Assembly: GCF_002979655.1 (NCBI RefSeq)
Contig: NZ_PCPG01000004.1
Coordinates: 1-64,000, forward strand
Length of the DNA: 64,000 bases
Direction of reading: 5' to 3'
From: Microbacterium sp. MYb45
GTDB lineage: Bacteria > Actinomycetota > Actinomycetes > Actinomycetales > Microbacteriaceae
Part shown: piece after piece, positions 10,822 through 20,839 of the stretch
Layout: each line of letters opens with the position of its first letter
Numbering within the stretch: position 1 is the first letter of the stretch
The notes under the pieces: model-generated
What the model saw: only the letters and a program-made list of their open reading frames with translations
Told to the model about the DNA's origin: nothing
Databases searched by the model: none
Program-made: the position numbers and the translations under genes

Positions 10822-11735
10822 GCCGTCACCTCATTCTTTCCCCGGACCACTTCGGTCCCGATTCCTTTGCTGGTGAAAAGTTCGACGAGCACCGAATGCG
10901 GCACGCGGCCGTCGATGATCGCTGCCGCGTCCACGCCGCCCTCGACCGCATCGAGGCACGCCCGCATCTTCGGGATCATCCCCGATTCGAGCTTCGGCAG
11001 CATCTCGATGAGGGCTTCCGAGGTCAGGTGCGAAACGAGCGAGTCGCGGTTCGGCCAATCCGCGTAGAGCCCAGGCACATCCGTGAGGATCACGAGCTTG
11101 CGCGCGTGCAACGACACCGCGAGAGCGGCGGCCGCGGCATCGGCGTTGACGTTGAGCGACTGACCGGGGTGGTCGAGGTCGGGCGCGATGCTCGACACGA
11201 CCGGGATGCGTCCGGCGGCGAGGTGATCGAGCACGGGGGTCGGATCGACCTCCACGACGTCGCCGACGCGGCCGAGGTCGACCTCTTCCCCGTCGATCAC
11301 GACGCCGCGACGGCGTCCGCCGAAGAGTCCCGCATCCTCACCACTGAGACCCGTTGCGATCGGACCGTGCGAGTTGATCTTCGACACGAGCTGCGGGTTG
11401 ACCTGCCCCGTGAGCACCATACGCACGACGCTGATCGCCTCGGTGTTGGTGACGCGATAACCGCCCTTGAACTCGCTGGGGATCTCGAGTCGCTGCAGCA
11501 TGTTCGAGATCTGCGGACCACCGCCGTGCACGACGACCGGCAGCACGCCGACGTAACGGAGGTAGGCGATGTCCTGGGCGAAGGCATCCTGCAGCTCCTC
11601 CGACACCATCGCGTTCCCGCCGTACTTGATGACGACGATCTGGTCGCGGAACTTCTTCAGCCACGGCAGCGACTCGATGAGAGTGGTGGCCTTCTGCGCG
11701 GCGACCTCGGCGGGAGTGTCCTGGATGTCGGTCAT
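10818..11735 (-). CDS. argB: Acetylglutamate kinase
   Basis: 305 aa from ATG 11735 ([16 protein letters not shown]). Phosphorylates N-acetylglutamate; in pathways that recycle the acetyl group it is usually the arginine-inhibited step. Amino acid kinase motifs are present: [20 protein letters not shown], and [10 protein letters not shown]. The N-terminal extension before the kinase fold resembles the helix that arginine-sensitive hexameric enzymes use for feedback, but that is an inference. 4-bp overlaps with argJ and argD. Confidence 0.96.
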   Translation of the reverse strand: MTDIQDTPAEVAAQKATTLIESLPWLKKFRDQIVVIKYGGNAMVSEELQDAFAQDIAYLRYVGVLPVVVHGGGPQISNMLQRLEIPSEFKGGYRVTNTEAISVVRMVLTGQVNPQLVSKINSHGPIATGLSGEDAGLFGGRRRGVVIDGEEVDLGRVGDVVEVDPTPVLDHLAAGRIPVVSSIAPDLDHPGQSLNVNADAAAAALAVSLHARKLVILTDVPGLYADWPNRDSLVSHLTSEALIEMLPKLESGMIPKMRACLDAVEGGVDAAAIIDGRVPHSVLVELFTSKGIGTEVVRGKNEVTA

Positions 11736-12889
11736 GAGGCGTATGCGCTGTTCTCGTGCACGTAATCGTGGGTGAGGTCGTTCGTGAGCACGGTGGCCGT
11801 CGACTCCCCCACCTTGAGATCGATCACGAGGTGCGTGGCGCGCGGCGTCAGATCGACCTCTTCCCGGGGGCGATCCGGGCCGCCCTCGGTGCAGACGCGG
11901 ACGCCGTTCATCCAGACGTCCACGTCGTAGGGGTCGAACTGCGCGTTCGTGGTGCCGATCGCGGCGAGCACGCGGCCCCAGTTCGGGTCGTTCCCGAAGA
12001 TCGCGGCCTTGAAGAGGTTGTTGCGCGCGACGGATCGGCCGACCTCGACCGCATCCTGCTCGGACGCCGCGTGCTGCACCTCGATGGTGATGTCGTGGCT
12101 GGCGCCTTCGGCATCGCCCTGCAGCTTCACCGCAAGCTCCTGCGACAGCTCGGTCAGTGCGGCGGCGAAGTCGTCGAGGTCGGGGACGACTCCGGATGCG
12201 CCGTTGGCGAGCAGCGTGACCTGGTCGTTCGTCGACATGCACCCGTCGGAGTCGAGCCGGTCGAACGTCTGCCCCGTCGCGCGGCGCAGCACGTCGTCGG
12301 CCTGCAGCGGCTCGAGGACCGCGTCGGTCGTGATCACCACGAGCATCGTGGCGAGACCCGGTGCGAGCATGCCCGCGCCCTTCGCCATGCCGCCGATCGT
12401 CCATCCGTCACGGCTGATCACGGCGGTCTTCGCCACGGTGTCGGTGGTCATGATCGCCTGCGCGGCGGCGTCGCCCCCGTCGGCACTGAGCGCGGCGATC
12501 GCCTGCTCCGTGCCGGAGAGCACCCGCTGCCGGAAGGTCTCGTCGCCGGTGCCGATGAGTCCGGTGGAGCAGATCAGCACGTCACCGGCGCTCACTCCGA
12601 GGAGCTCGGCGGCTTTCTCGGCGGTCTGGTGCGTGGTCTGGAACCCGAAGGCCCCGGTGAAGCAGTTCGCCCCGCCGGAGTTGAGCACCACGGCCTCGAC
12701 GATGCGGTCGGCGACCGCCTGCTGCGACCAGATGATCGGGTTCGCCTTGGCGCGGTTGCTCGTGAAGACGGCGGCACCGACCTTGCGCGGCCCCCGGTTG
12801 ACGACGACGGCGACATCGGGCTTGCCGGTGGACTTCAGTCCTGCGGCGACACCGGCCGCCTCGAATCCTGCGGGGGCGGTGACGCTCAC
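11732..12889 (-). CDS. argJ: Bifunctional ornithine acetyltransferase / N-acetylglutamate synthase
   Basis: 385 aa from GTG 12889. Recycles the acetyl group from acetylornithine to glutamate, and in many bacteria also makes N-acetylglutamate from acetyl-CoA. The precursor self-cleaves at the Thr of the [14 protein letters not shown] motif ([10 protein letters not shown] is seen near the middle), giving alpha and beta chains. Also seen are the GGANCFTG and ICSTGLIG loops. It overlaps argC by a GTGA and argB by an ATGA. A cyclic pathway fits the absence of argE and argA here. Confidence 0.95.
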   Translation of the reverse strand: MSVTAPAGFEAAGVAAGLKSTGKPDVAVVVNRGPRKVGAAVFTSNRAKANPIIWSQQAVADRIVEAVVLNSGGANCFTGAFGFQTTHQTAEKAAELLGVSAGDVLICSTGLIGTGDETFRQRVLSGTEQAIAALSADGGDAAAQAIMTTDTVAKTAVISRDGWTIGGMAKGAGMLAPGLATMLVVITTDAVLEPLQADDVLRRATGQTFDRLDSDGCMSTNDQVTLLANGASGVVPDLDDFAAALTELSQELAVKLQGDAEGASHDITIEVQHAASEQDAVEVGRSVARNNLFKAAIFGNDPNWGRVLAAIGTTNAQFDPYDVDVWMNGVRVCTEGGPDRPREEVDLTPRATHLVIDLKVGESTATVLTNDLTHDYVHENSAYAS

Positions 12890-13938
12890 GGCGCGACTCC
12901 GTTCACTGAGAGGGCGCGGTTCTCGGGAAGACCCAGCGCGATGTTCATGGACTGGATGGCAGCGCCGGCGGTGCCCTTGACGAGGTTGTCGACGGCGGTG
13001 ACCACCGTGACCCGGTTGGCGGCGCGATCGATCGCGAGACCGATGAGCGCGGTGTTGGCTCCGAGCACGTCGGCCGTTCGGGGGAAGCGCCCCTCCGGCA
13101 GCAACTGCACGAACGTCTCGTCGCCGTAGGCGCTCTGCCAGGCATCGCGGATCTGCGCATCGGTCGCGCCGTCGACGATCGGCGCCGTCGAGGTGGCGAG
13201 GATGCCCCGCGACATGGGGACGAGCACCGGGGTGAACGAGATGCGGATGCCCGCGGCATCCGCCCCGGACGCCGCGGCGAGCGCCTGACGGATCTCGGGG
13301 ATGTGCCGGTGGGTTCCGCCGACCGCATAGGGATTCGCGGTGCCGAGGATCTCGCTGCCCAGCAGGTTCGGCTTGAGGCTCTTTCCCGCTCCCGACGGGC
13401 CGACGGCCAGCACCGAGACGATGTCGGAGGGGTCGATCACTCCGGCCGCGACGCCCGGGGCGAGGCTGAGACTCACCGTGGAGGCGTTGCAGCCCGGGGC
13501 AGCGATGCGCGTCGCCCCGCGGAGGTGCTCGCGTTGCTTCACTCCATCGACGAGGAGCTCGGGGACACCGTATGTCCACGGTTCGTGGAAGGTGCCGCCG
13601 TAGAACGCATCCCAGGCCGACGCCGACGTGAGTCGGTGATCGGCACCCGCGTCGATCACGAGCGGCGCGTCGCCCAGGGCGTCGGTGTATTGCCCCGACT
13701 GCCCGTGCGGAAGCGCGAGGAACACGATGTCGTGACCTGCGAGGATCTCCGGCGTCGTGTCCTGCAGGGTGAGGTGCGCGAGTGAACGCAGATGCGGCTG
13801 GTGGTCGACGAGAGGCTGTCCGGCGTTCGAATGCGCCGTGACGGTGCGGATCTCCATGTCGGGATGGTCGGCCAGGAGGCGTAGGATCTCGCCGCCTGCG
13901 TAGCCGGATGCGCCAGAGACGGCGACGGAATACGTCAT
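12886..13938 (-). CDS. argC: N-acetyl-gamma-glutamyl-phosphate reductase
   Basis: 350 aa from ATG 13938; AAGG sits 7 nt upstream. NADPH-dependent reduction of N-acetylglutamyl phosphate. The N-terminal Rossmann motif ([18 protein letters not shown]) and the active-site cysteine in [15 protein letters not shown] are clear, with the HRHIPEI segment later. First gene of the arg operon. It is preceded by a 200-nt leader with a short Arg-rich ORF and alternative hairpins (13958-14132). Confidence 0.96.
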   Translation of the reverse strand: MTYSVAVSGASGYAGGEILRLLADHPDMEIRTVTAHSNAGQPLVDHQPHLRSLAHLTLQDTTPEILAGHDIVFLALPHGQSGQYTDALGDAPLVIDAGADHRLTSASAWDAFYGGTFHEPWTYGVPELLVDGVKQREHLRGATRIAAPGCNASTVSLSLAPGVAAGVIDPSDIVSVLAVGPSGAGKSLKPNLLGSEILGTANPYAVGGTHRHIPEIRQALAAASGADAAGIRISFTPVLVPMSRGILATSTAPIVDGATDAQIRDAWQSAYGDETFVQLLPEGRFPRTADVLGANTALIGLAIDRAANRVTVVTAVDNLVKGTAGAAIQSMNIALGLPENRALSVNGVAP

Positions 13939-13957
13939 GCTTCTACCTTAACGGTCG

Positions 13958-14021
13958 GGTCCTTCCTCGAAAGGAGGACCGGGGGCGGGGCCGGAGGCGG
14001 CGACACCGGCTCTCGACCGCC
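13958..14021 (-). promoter_or_regulatory. Alternative hairpins in the arg operon leader (candidate attenuator)
   Basis: On the minus strand, between the short Arg-rich ORF and argC, three hairpins can form. Hairpin A pairs 14017-14021 with 13996-14000 (GGCGG/CCGCC). Hairpin B pairs 14006-14010 with 13990-13994 (GCCGG/CCGGC) and cannot coexist with A. Hairpin C spans 13958-13980: GGTCCT/AGGACC plus an inner CCT/AGG capped by TTCG, with one bulge. C lies 20 nt before the argC start. This is the layout of a leader-peptide attenuator; C lacks a T-run, so it may act on translation instead. Confidence 0.5.
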
Positions 14022-14051
14022 GCGCGGGCGCAGGCAGGAGGGCGGGGTCGC

Positions 14052-14132
14052 CTACAGTCGGCGGCCGCGGCGTCGGCGCACAGCGATGACGCTCGGAGCG
14101 AGCGTCGAAGAAGCGGTGGCGGCCGAAGGCAT
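14052..14132 (-). CDS. Arginine-rich leader peptide (26 aa) of the arg operon
   Basis: A 26-codon ORF from ATG 14132 to TAG 14052. It begins MPSAATASS and ends AVRRRRGRRL: six arginine codons among the last eight sense codons before the Leu and stop (CGC CGA CGC CGC GGC CGC CGA CTG). It lies 113 nt upstream of argC on the same strand and is followed by mutually exclusive hairpins. There is no Shine-Dalgarno, but a promoter at 14139-14168 would place transcription start on its ATG. I infer a ribosome-stalling peptide that reads arginyl-tRNA supply. Too short for homology to prove. Confidence 0.55.
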   Translation of the reverse strand: MPSAATASSTLAPSVIAVRRRRGRRL

Positions 14133-14138
14133 GTCGCG

Positions 14139-14168
14139 ACAGTAGCGCGGCCCCGGCAGCCACCGCAA
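14139..14168 (-). promoter_or_regulatory. Candidate promoter of the arg leader and operon
   Basis: TTGCGG (14168-14163) and TACTGT (14144-14139), 18 nt apart, with six bases between the -10 and the ATG of the leader ORF. This spacing fits a leaderless mRNA starting at 14132. It overlaps the intergenic gap after the thiamin gene (stop at 14179). Weak -35. Confidence 0.4.
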
Positions 14169-14178
14169 ATCCGGACCA

Positions 14179-16329
14179 TCATGTGGCCGGCGGCGACTCC
14201 AGCGGAGCGGCGAAGAAGGCGAGCTCGTGCTCACTCGATGACACGAATGCCCGCCGCATCCGCGCCCTGGTATCGGCGTCCGCCGCCGCAGCGGCGGCGG
14301 TCGCGTGCTCGATCGCCGTCCGGGTCGCCTCCTCGAACGCGGGGTCGGCATATGTCGCGAGCCAGGACGCGTAGGGATGTTGCGGATCGGTCGCGTATTC
14401 ACCGAACTCTCCCGCGTGCAGACGCCGACCGAGATCCGTGTAGAGCCAGAAGCACGGGAGTACCGCGGCGACGATCTCGGCGTAGTCACCGGCGAAGGCG
14501 ACGGACCGCAGGTGGTCGAGGTATGCCGTCGTCACCGCGGAGGGCTCCGCCGCGAACGTCGCCGCGCTCACCCCCTGCGACGGGGTCAGCCAGGACGCGT
14601 GCAGTTCGAGCTCGCCGACGATCGAACCGTGGGCGGAGTCCGCCCAGAACGCCTGCTCGGCCGAGGTCGGCGCGAGGCGGGCGGCTTCGGCCAGCACGCG
14701 GGCATAGTCGCGCAGATACAGCGCGTCCTGGGCGAGGTACGACAGGAACGGCGCGCGCTCGAGAGAGCCGTCGGCGAGCGCGCGGATGAACGGCAGCTCG
14801 TCGATCCCCGCGCGGATACCGGCGATCTCCTGCCACCAGTCCGCGGCGATGTCGGTCGACCCCGGTCGCGTCGCCGTGCCACCACGCTCCCAGAGCCCGG
14901 CGAAGTGGCTGATCGGGCCGTGTCCGCGCCCCACGCGCAGCCCGTCCCCCGCGCGGAGGGACTCGCGGAGCCAGGCGCGTGCCGCGCGTACCGCCTCCTC
15001 GGGATCACTCCCCTGTGCCAGCAGCGTGGCCAGGGCCGAAGAGAGCGAGCAGCCCGTGCCGTGCGTGCTCGACGTCACGATGCGCGGGCCGGTGAACTCC
15101 TGGCGAAGGCCGCGACGCGTGTCGACCAGCGCATCCGGAGCTTCGTCGCCGGTGAGATGACCGCCCTTGACGAGCACGGCGGCACCGATCTCGGCCGACA
15201 GCTCCTCGGCGGCGGTGATACCGTCGGCCCAATCGACGATGTCACGACCGGTCAGCACCGCTAGCTCGGCGAGATTCGGGGTGACCAGCGTCGCGCGACC
15301 GAGCAGACTCCGCAGCTCCGCCTCGGCATCCGGAGAGAGGAGCCTGTCCCCCGACGTCGCGACCATGACCGGGTCGAGCACGACGACGGGCGGACGCACC
15401 CGATCGAGCCACTCGCCCACCGCACGGATCACCTCCGTCTCGGCCAGCATCCCGATCTTCACCGCATCGATCACGACGTCGTCCGACACCGCGTCGAGCT
15501 GCGCACGGAGGAAGTCCACCGGCGGCACATGCACCGCCCGGACACCCTGCGTGTTCTGCGCGGTCAGCGCGGTGAGGACGGCCATGCCGTACCCGCCGTT
15601 CGCGGCGATGGACTTGAGGTCGGCCTGGATACCCGCCCCTCCCGAAGGATCACTCCCCGCGATGCTGAGCACCCGTGGCACGGACCCCGCGAGCCAGCGT
15701 CGCCGGAACTCCCGGGCGGTCGCGGCGGGATCATCGGCCGCACACAGCGCCGAGACCACGGCGAGCCCGGCGGAACCGGCATCGCGAAGCGCCTCGGTGT
15801 CGTCGATGCCGACGCCGCCGATCGCCACGCACGGAAGCGGGCTGCGGGTCACGAAGTCGCGGAACCCTTCCACGCCGAGGGGCTCAGGATGATCCGGCTT
15901 GGTCGAGGTCGGGCGGATCACCCCGACGCCGAGGTAGTCGACCGTTCCGTCGGGCAATGCGAGAACCGCGTCGAGGTGCGCTGCACTGTTCGCGGTGAGA
16001 CCGATCAGCGCATCCGGCCCGAGAACCTCGCGGGCCCGCAGCACCGACGCGTCCCCCTGCCCCAGGTGCACGCCGTCGACGCGTGCACCGCGGGCGCGGG
16101 CGGCGATTGCGGCATCCAGCCGATCGTTCACGACGAGCAGCGCACGACCGTCGATCGCCTGCGACAGCGCGAGCAGCTGCTCGACCGTCTCGGCATCGGA
16201 CGCGGTCTTGTCGCGAAGCTGCACGATGCGCACGCCCCCGTCGACGGCACGGCGCACGGTCTCGACGACACCGCGGTCGCCGCACAGCGTGGGATCGGTG
16301 ACGAGGTAGAGGGAGAGGTCGGCGTTCAC
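14179..16329 (-). CDS. thiED: ThiE-ThiD-TenA triple fusion (thiamin phosphate synthase, HMP/HMP-P kinase, thiaminase II)
   Basis: 716 aa in three domains. Residues 1-212 are ThiE ([35 protein letters not shown]), joining HMP-PP and thiazole phosphate. Residues 218-475 are ThiD ([18 protein letters not shown]; catalytic-loop THGTGCS with Cys437), phosphorylating HMP twice. Residues ~493-716 are TenA, with the nucleophile in VLPCFWLY (Cys626) and a terminal SSEHELAFF; TenA salvages aminopyrimidines from damaged thiamin. The three steps feed each other. Start overlaps thiM by 4 bp, under the TPP riboswitch upstream of thiM. No thiC or thiG here, so the operon is for salvage and assembly. Confidence 0.95.
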   Translation of the reverse strand: MNADLSLYLVTDPTLCGDRGVVETVRRAVDGGVRIVQLRDKTASDAETVEQLLALSQAIDGRALLVVNDRLDAAIAARARGARVDGVHLGQGDASVLRAREVLGPDALIGLTANSAAHLDAVLALPDGTVDYLGVGVIRPTSTKPDHPEPLGVEGFRDFVTRSPLPCVAIGGVGIDDTEALRDAGSAGLAVVSALCAADDPAATAREFRRRWLAGSVPRVLSIAGSDPSGGAGIQADLKSIAANGGYGMAVLTALTAQNTQGVRAVHVPPVDFLRAQLDAVSDDVVIDAVKIGMLAETEVIRAVGEWLDRVRPPVVVLDPVMVATSGDRLLSPDAEAELRSLLGRATLVTPNLAELAVLTGRDIVDWADGITAAEELSAEIGAAVLVKGGHLTGDEAPDALVDTRRGLRQEFTGPRIVTSSTHGTGCSLSSALATLLAQGSDPEEAVRAARAWLRESLRAGDGLRVGRGHGPISHFAGLWERGGTATRPGSTDIAADWWQEIAGIRAGIDELPFIRALADGSLERAPFLSYLAQDALYLRDYARVLAEAARLAPTSAEQAFWADSAHGSIVGELELHASWLTPSQGVSAATFAAEPSAVTTAYLDHLRSVAFAGDYAEIVAAVLPCFWLYTDLGRRLHAGEFGEYATDPQHPYASWLATYADPAFEEATRTAIEHATAAAAAADADTRARMRRAFVSSSEHELAFFAAPLESPPAT

Positions 16330-17174
16330 CGCGCACCCGCCTGCACACGGGCGTCCGCGATCACGTCGGCGGGGTCCACGGAGGCGAGGGCGTCCAACAG
16401 CGCCACGGCGAAGCTGCCGGGGCCGGTCGAGATCGTGGCGGCGCGCTCGGCCGCGATCGTGTACACGAGGCTCGCGGCGGCGACGGCCGTGAGGGCATCG
16501 TGTCCGGTATTGCGCGCGGTACCGAGGAATGCGGCCATCACGGCCCCGAGAGCGCAGCCCCCGCCGGTGACCCTGGTCAGCAGCTCGTGCCCGTTCGCGA
16601 GGCGCAGCACCCGCTCCCCGTCGGTGACGAGGTCGATCGGACCGGACACCGCGATCACGGCACCGGTCCGTCGCGCGAGGGCAGCGGCCGCGTCGGCTGC
16701 GGCATCCGTGCTGTCGGTCGCATCCACTCCCCGACCGCCGGCGCTGAGCCCGGCGAGCGCGAGGATCTCCGAGGCGTTACCGCGGATCGCCGTCGGACGC
16801 TGCTCCGCCAGCCGGTGCGCGAGCGCGGTGCGGATCGGCAGGGCCCCGATCGCGACCGGATCGAGCACCCACGGTGTTCCGGCGGTCGCAGCCCCGGCGA
16901 CGGCCTCGAGACTCGCCGCGCGCTGCTCGGGAGTGGGCGTTCCCAGGTTGATCAGCACACCGGACGCGACACCGGCGAACATCTCGGCCTCTCCGACGAT
17001 GTCGACCATGGCCGGGGCAGCCCCCAGGGCGAGCAGCACGTTGGCGGTGAACCCGGCGACGACCGTGTTGGTGATGCAGTGCGTCAGTGGGGGCGTCTCG
17101 CGCAGCACCCCCCACAGGGCGGCGGCGGCGCCGGGCAGATCGGTGATGGAATCAGGACGCAGAAGATCGCTCAT
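16326..17174 (-). CDS. thiM: Hydroxyethylthiazole kinase
   Basis: 282 aa. Phosphorylates hydroxyethylthiazole for reuse in thiamin synthesis. Family motifs: [21 protein letters not shown] near residue 36, [27 protein letters not shown] and the catalytic-cysteine loop [14 protein letters not shown]. It is the first gene behind the TPP riboswitch (start at 17174, about 6 nt past the aptamer) and overlaps the triple-fusion gene by 4 bp, so thiazole phosphate is made next to the ThiE domain that uses it. Confidence 0.95.
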   Translation of the reverse strand: MSDLLRPDSITDLPGAAAALWGVLRETPPLTHCITNTVVAGFTANVLLALGAAPAMVDIVGEAEMFAGVASGVLINLGTPTPEQRAASLEAVAGAATAGTPWVLDPVAIGALPIRTALAHRLAEQRPTAIRGNASEILALAGLSAGGRGVDATDSTDAAADAAAALARRTGAVIAVSGPIDLVTDGERVLRLANGHELLTRVTGGGCALGAVMAAFLGTARNTGHDALTAVAAASLVYTIAAERAATISTGPGSFAVALLDALASVDPADVIADARVQAGAR

Positions 17175-17180
17175 CGCGAC

Positions 17181-17262
17181 ATCCCTTCGCTAGTACGAAC
17201 TAGATCAGGTTCGACGGGTCTGTTCTCAGCCGCGGATGCGGCACCCCGTGTCACTGCTCAGA
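17181..17262 (-). promoter_or_regulatory. TPP (THI-box) riboswitch
   Basis: Read on the minus strand the aptamer core is plain: CGGGGTGC, then CTGAGA after the P3 arm, then ACCCGTCGAACCTGAT, a short arm TAGTTCGTACTA, and the closing GCGAAGGGA. It directly precedes the thiM start. The 3' end lies next to the ribosome-binding region, so TPP binding would most likely block translation start. Confidence 0.95.
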
Positions 17263-17304
17263 GTCTAGCGATCGGCCAGGAACGTCTAGCGATCGGCCAG
17301 GAGC
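17263..17304. repeat. 21-bp tandem duplication across the SDR gene stop
   Basis: Two copies, 17263-17283 and 17284-17304, of a unit starting GTCTAGCGATCGGCCAGG; 20 of 21 bases match. The right-hand copy contains the last codons and stop (TAG, 17288-17286) of the SDR gene; the left-hand copy follows it untranslated. Confidence 0.85.
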
Positions 17305-18248
17305 GTCAACTCCTCCGCGCGGGTGAGTCCGGCACGACGGTCGCGGTCGACCCCGCGCGCCCGCTCATCGGCGACGACGGTACGGACGGTGTCGGTCAGC
17401 GGCCGCAGCCGACCACCTCCATCGCGGTACGCGCTGTTAGACCGGGTCATGAAGCCCGTCATCCCCGGGGGCAGCCACAGCGGCAGGGATCTGGGCCCCG
17501 CCCAGTGCTGGACCCCGTGTGCGACGAGCCAGTCCTCCTCGGCGACCACGATCTCGCCGGTATGACCCGCGGCGGTCCGGATCTCGCGCAATACCTCGTC
17601 GAAGGGCTGCGCGTCGCCGATGGCGTTGACCGGCCCGCTCACGGTCGCCGCGACGATGAATTCGGCGAGATCGTCCACGTCGATCACCTGGGCGCTCTTC
17701 CCCTCGAGCGGCGGCGACAGGACCGGTTCCCCACCCGCCCGCGCGAACGCCGCTGCCCAGTAACCGAATCGATCGCTGGGGTCGCCTTCGCCGACGATGA
17801 GTCCCGGTCGCACGATGAGCGCACGATCGCCCAGGGTGCCCACGGCGTCCTCGGCCGCAGCCTTCTGCGCCCCGTACTCGTACTCGTCACCGGGGCGGGC
17901 GGACGGATGCCGCGGTGCCGACTCGTCCGCACCGACCGTCTCGTCGTCGGAGTAGACCGACAGGGAAGACACGTAGGTCCACCGCGCGACACGCTCGCCG
18001 AGGGCAGCGACGGCCGCCTCGACCTGCGACGCCTGCGACGAGATATCCACCACGTGATCCCAGTCCCGCCGGGTGAGCGCGGTGTACGCCGCGGGATCGT
18101 CGCGGTCTCCACGTACGAGCTCGGCACCGTCGGACGCAGGCCTCGCCCCGCGAGCGAGACATGTCACCGTGGCCCCCGCATCCAGCCATCGGCGGGCGAT
18201 GCGCCCGGAGAGCCAGCCCGTTCCACCGAGGATCAACACGTCCGTCAT
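17286..18248 (-). CDS. NAD-dependent epimerase/dehydratase family protein (SDR)
   Basis: 320 aa. An N-terminal Rossmann motif LILGGTGWLSGRIARR and the strand VVDISSQ, then TYVSSLSVYS and a YGAQKAAAE segment in place of the usual YxxxK catalytic pair (Y and K are present as EYGAQK). This pattern fits atypical/extended SDRs such as the isoflavone-reductase-like or RmlD-like groups. The C-terminus (RPLTDTVRTVVADERARG) resembles sugar-nucleotide epimerase-like reductases. Substrate unknown. It is alone between the pheST terminator and the thiamin operon, read in the same direction as both. Confidence 0.8.
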   Translation of the reverse strand: MTDVLILGGTGWLSGRIARRWLDAGATVTCLARGARPASDGAELVRGDRDDPAAYTALTRRDWDHVVDISSQASQVEAAVAALGERVARWTYVSSLSVYSDDETVGADESAPRHPSARPGDEYEYGAQKAAAEDAVGTLGDRALIVRPGLIVGEGDPSDRFGYWAAAFARAGGEPVLSPPLEGKSAQVIDVDDLAEFIVAATVSGPVNAIGDAQPFDEVLREIRTAAGHTGEIVVAEEDWLVAHGVQHWAGPRSLPLWLPPGMTGFMTRSNSAYRDGGGRLRPLTDTVRTVVADERARGVDRDRRAGLTRAEELTLLADR

Positions 18249-18275
18249 GGACCCATGTCACCAGGAACGCGGCAC

Positions 18276-18318
18276 CCGCGGAAGCCCTTCCGCTCAGAGC
18301 AGATCAGGGCTTCCGCGG
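18276..18318 (-). terminator. Terminator of pheST
   Basis: CCGCGGAAGCCCT (18276-18288) and AGGGCTTCCGCGG (18306-18318) form a perfect 13-bp stem with a 17-nt loop, 8 bp past the pheT stop. Confidence 0.8.
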
Positions 18319-18325
18319 AGACGAC

Positions 18326-20839
18326 TCAGTCGCGCAGTGCGGCTCCGAAGCGCTGGGCCGCGACCTCCACACCGGCGAGCTTGGCCTCGGTGGCCTCGGC
18401 TGCCGTGAGCGTGCGGTCGTCGGCGCGGAAGCGCAATGCGAAGGTCAAGCTCTTCGAGCCTTCCGGCACACCTTCGCCGCGGTAGTCGTCCACCAGTCGC
18501 ACCGATTCGAGCAGCGCCCCCGCGCCCTCGGCGAGTGCGGCCTGCACGTCGGCGGCCGGTACGTCCGCGGGGAGCGTGAGCGAGACGTCCTGCGTCGCCG
18601 CGGGGAACGTCGACAGCGATGCCGCGACGACCCGACCGCCCGCGAGCGTCAGGATGCGGTCGAGGTCGATTTCGAACACGGTCGCGCGCCCGGGCAGATC
18701 CGCCCCCTCAGCCACCGTGGGGTGCAGCTCGCCGACATAGCCGACCTCTTCGCCGGCGACGCGCAGCGACCCGGTGCGTCCCGGGTGGAGAGCTGCACGC
18801 TCAGCCTGGACCACGTCGATCTCGACTCCGGCTGCTGCCGCGATCACACGGACCGCGTCCAGCGCCTCGGTCAGGCCAGCGGCCTCGGCGGGGCGTCCGG
18901 GCTGACGCGGCGCAACGTGGCCCGTCAGCAGCGCCGAGACGAACCGGTGCTGCGGCGGGATCGAGGCGTTCAGTGCCGCGAGCGTCGCATCGGACGGGCG
19001 CTCACCCAGCGGCGGCACCTCGTCGGTGCCGTACTCGACACCCGGCTCCGGGAGGAACACGGCACCCGTCTCGAAGATCGCCAGGTCGGTGAGTCCGCGC
19101 GAGATGTTGCGGTGCGCGGTCTGCAGCAGGCCAGGGATGAGCGAGCGGCGCAGGAACGGCGCCTGCCCGTCGAGCGGGTTCGCCAGGCGGATGCTCGGCA
19201 GGTGCTCTCCCGAGGCGGAGCCGTGGAGGTCGTTCTGCACCTCGGTCGTGAACGGGAACGACGGTGTCTCGACCAGGCCGGCGGCGGCCAGCGCGTCGGC
19301 CACGCGGCGGCGTCCCTGCTGGTGCGCTGTGAGCCCGCGGCCGGACGGCGGCGTCGGCAGCACCGAGGGGATGCGGTCGAGTCCGTGGATGCGGGCGACC
19401 TCCTCGGCGAGCGTCCACTTGTCGGTGAGGTCGGGGCGCCAGGTCGGCGGGATCACGGTCCAGCCGGATCCGCCTTCGGAAGCGGTGACGTCGGCACCGA
19501 TGGTGGTCAGCGCGCCGGTGATCTCGTCGTCGGTGTAGTCGACGCCGATGAGCCCCTGCACGAAGCCGGCCGGCAGCTCGATCGCTTCGACGAAGACCTC
19601 GGCGAACAGTGCACCGCCCTCTTCGGTCAGCGTGCCCCCGGCGAGCTCGACCATCAGGTCGGCTGCACGGCGCGCGGCGACGAACGGGATGAGCGGGTCC
19701 ACACCGCGCTCGAAGCGCTTGGAGGCCTCACTCGGCAGCTTGTGTCGACGCGCGGTGCGGGCGATCGTGATCGGGTCGAAGTTCGCCGCCTCGATGAGCA
19801 CGTTGCGCGTGGTTTCGCTCATCTCGGTCGTTCCGCCGCCCATGACGCCGGCGAGGCCGATCGGGCCGGACCCGTCGGTGATGAGCAGGTCTTCGACGTG
19901 CAGCGCGCGCTCGACGCCGTCGAGGGTGGTCATCTTCTCGCCGGGGGTGGCGCGGCGGACCGTGATGCCGCCCGCGAGCTTGTCGAGGTCGTAGCCGTGC
20001 AGCGGCTGCCCCAGTTCGAGCATCACGTAGTTGGTGATGTCGATCAGGATGCCCAGCGAGCGCATGCCCGCGAGGCTGAGCCGCGCGATCATCCACGGCG
20101 GAGTCGGACGTGAGGGGTCGACGCCGCGCACGACGCGGGTCACGAACTCGCTCGCGCCGACGCGGCCACGCACGGGGGCGACGTCATCGACCACGGTCGT
20201 GTGTCCGGTGCCGGGCTGAAGCTCGGCGAAGTCGCGCTCCGCCGGGTCGCGGAAGGCCGCCCCTGTGGCGTGCGCGTACTCGCGGGCGACGCCGCGCAGG
20301 GAGAACGCGTAGCCGCGGTCGGGGGTGACGTTGATCTCGACCGCGACGTCGTCGAGGCCCAGCAGCGCGATCGCGTCGGCGCCGACGGGCGCGTCGATGC
20401 CGAGGTCGGAGAGCACGACGATGCCGTTGTGCTCGTCGCCCAGGCCCAGTTCGCGCGCCGAGGCGATCATGCCGTCGGAGACGTGACCGTAGGTCTTGCG
20501 GGCGGCGATCGGGAACGGCCCCGGCAGCACGGCGCCGGGGAGGGTGACTACGACCTTGTCGCCGGCGACGAAGTTGTGCGCACCGCAGACGATCCCGCGG
20601 ATGCCGCCGTTCGCCTCGCCCACGTCGACCTGGCACCAGTTGATGGTCTTGCCGTTGGACTGCGGCTCGGCCTCGATCGAGACGACCTGCCCGACGACGA
20701 CGGGACCGGAGATCTCGAACCGATGCACGTCCTCCTCTTCGAAGCCGACGGTCACCAGTGCCGCGAGGACATCCTCGGGCGTGGCATCCGCTGCCAGATC
20801 GACGTACTCACGCAACCACGAAAGCGGGACGCGCATCAC
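18326..20839 (-). CDS. pheT: Phenylalanyl-tRNA synthetase, beta subunit
   Basis: 837 aa, usual length. Forms the (alpha beta)2 enzyme with PheS; the beta chain binds tRNA and carries editing. Seen in order: N-terminal start MRVPLSWLREYVDL, a tRNA-binding (EMAP-like) domain at about 40-150 (VVVGQVVSIEAEPQSNGK, CGAHNF), the B3/B4 region with RGYAFSLRGVAREYA, the B5 domain, and the C-terminal anticodon-binding domain (FPAATQDVSLTLPADV, LTFALRFRADDRTLT). Start overlaps pheS by 4 bp. Confidence 0.97.
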   Translation of the reverse strand: MMRVPLSWLREYVDLAADATPEDVLAALVTVGFEEEDVHRFEISGPVVVGQVVSIEAEPQSNGKTINWCQVDVGEANGGIRGIVCGAHNFVAGDKVVVTLPGAVLPGPFPIAARKTYGHVSDGMIASARELGLGDEHNGIVVLSDLGIDAPVGADAIALLGLDDVAVEINVTPDRGYAFSLRGVAREYAHATGAAFRDPAERDFAELQPGTGHTTVVDDVAPVRGRVGASEFVTRVVRGVDPSRPTPPWMIARLSLAGMRSLGILIDITNYVMLELGQPLHGYDLDKLAGGITVRRATPGEKMTTLDGVERALHVEDLLITDGSGPIGLAGVMGGGTTEMSETTRNVLIEAANFDPITIARTARRHKLPSEASKRFERGVDPLIPFVAARRAADLMVELAGGTLTEEGGALFAEVFVEAIELPAGFVQGLIGVDYTDDEITGALTTIGADVTASEGGSGWTVIPPTWRPDLTDKWTLAEEVARIHGLDRIPSVLPTPPSGRGLTAHQQGRRRVADALAAAGLVETPSFPFTTEVQNDLHGSASGEHLPSIRLANPLDGQAPFLRRSLIPGLLQTAHRNISRGLTDLAIFETGAVFLPEPGVEYGTDEVPPLGERPSDATLAALNASIPPQHRFVSALLTGHVAPRQPGRPAEAAGLTEALDAVRVIAAAAGVEIDVVQAERAALHPGRTGSLRVAGEEVGYVGELHPTVAEGADLPGRATVFEIDLDRILTLAGGRVVAASLSTFPAATQDVSLTLPADVPAADVQAALAEGAGALLESVRLVDDYRGEGVPEGSKSLTFALRFRADDRTLTAAEATEAKLAGVEVAAQRFGAALRD

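Noticed and set aside
13943..14182. 79-codon frame upstream of argC
   Set aside because: Arg/Pro-rich composition follows from base bias; the 26-codon ORF in another frame has a better promoter fit and the Arg-terminal design.
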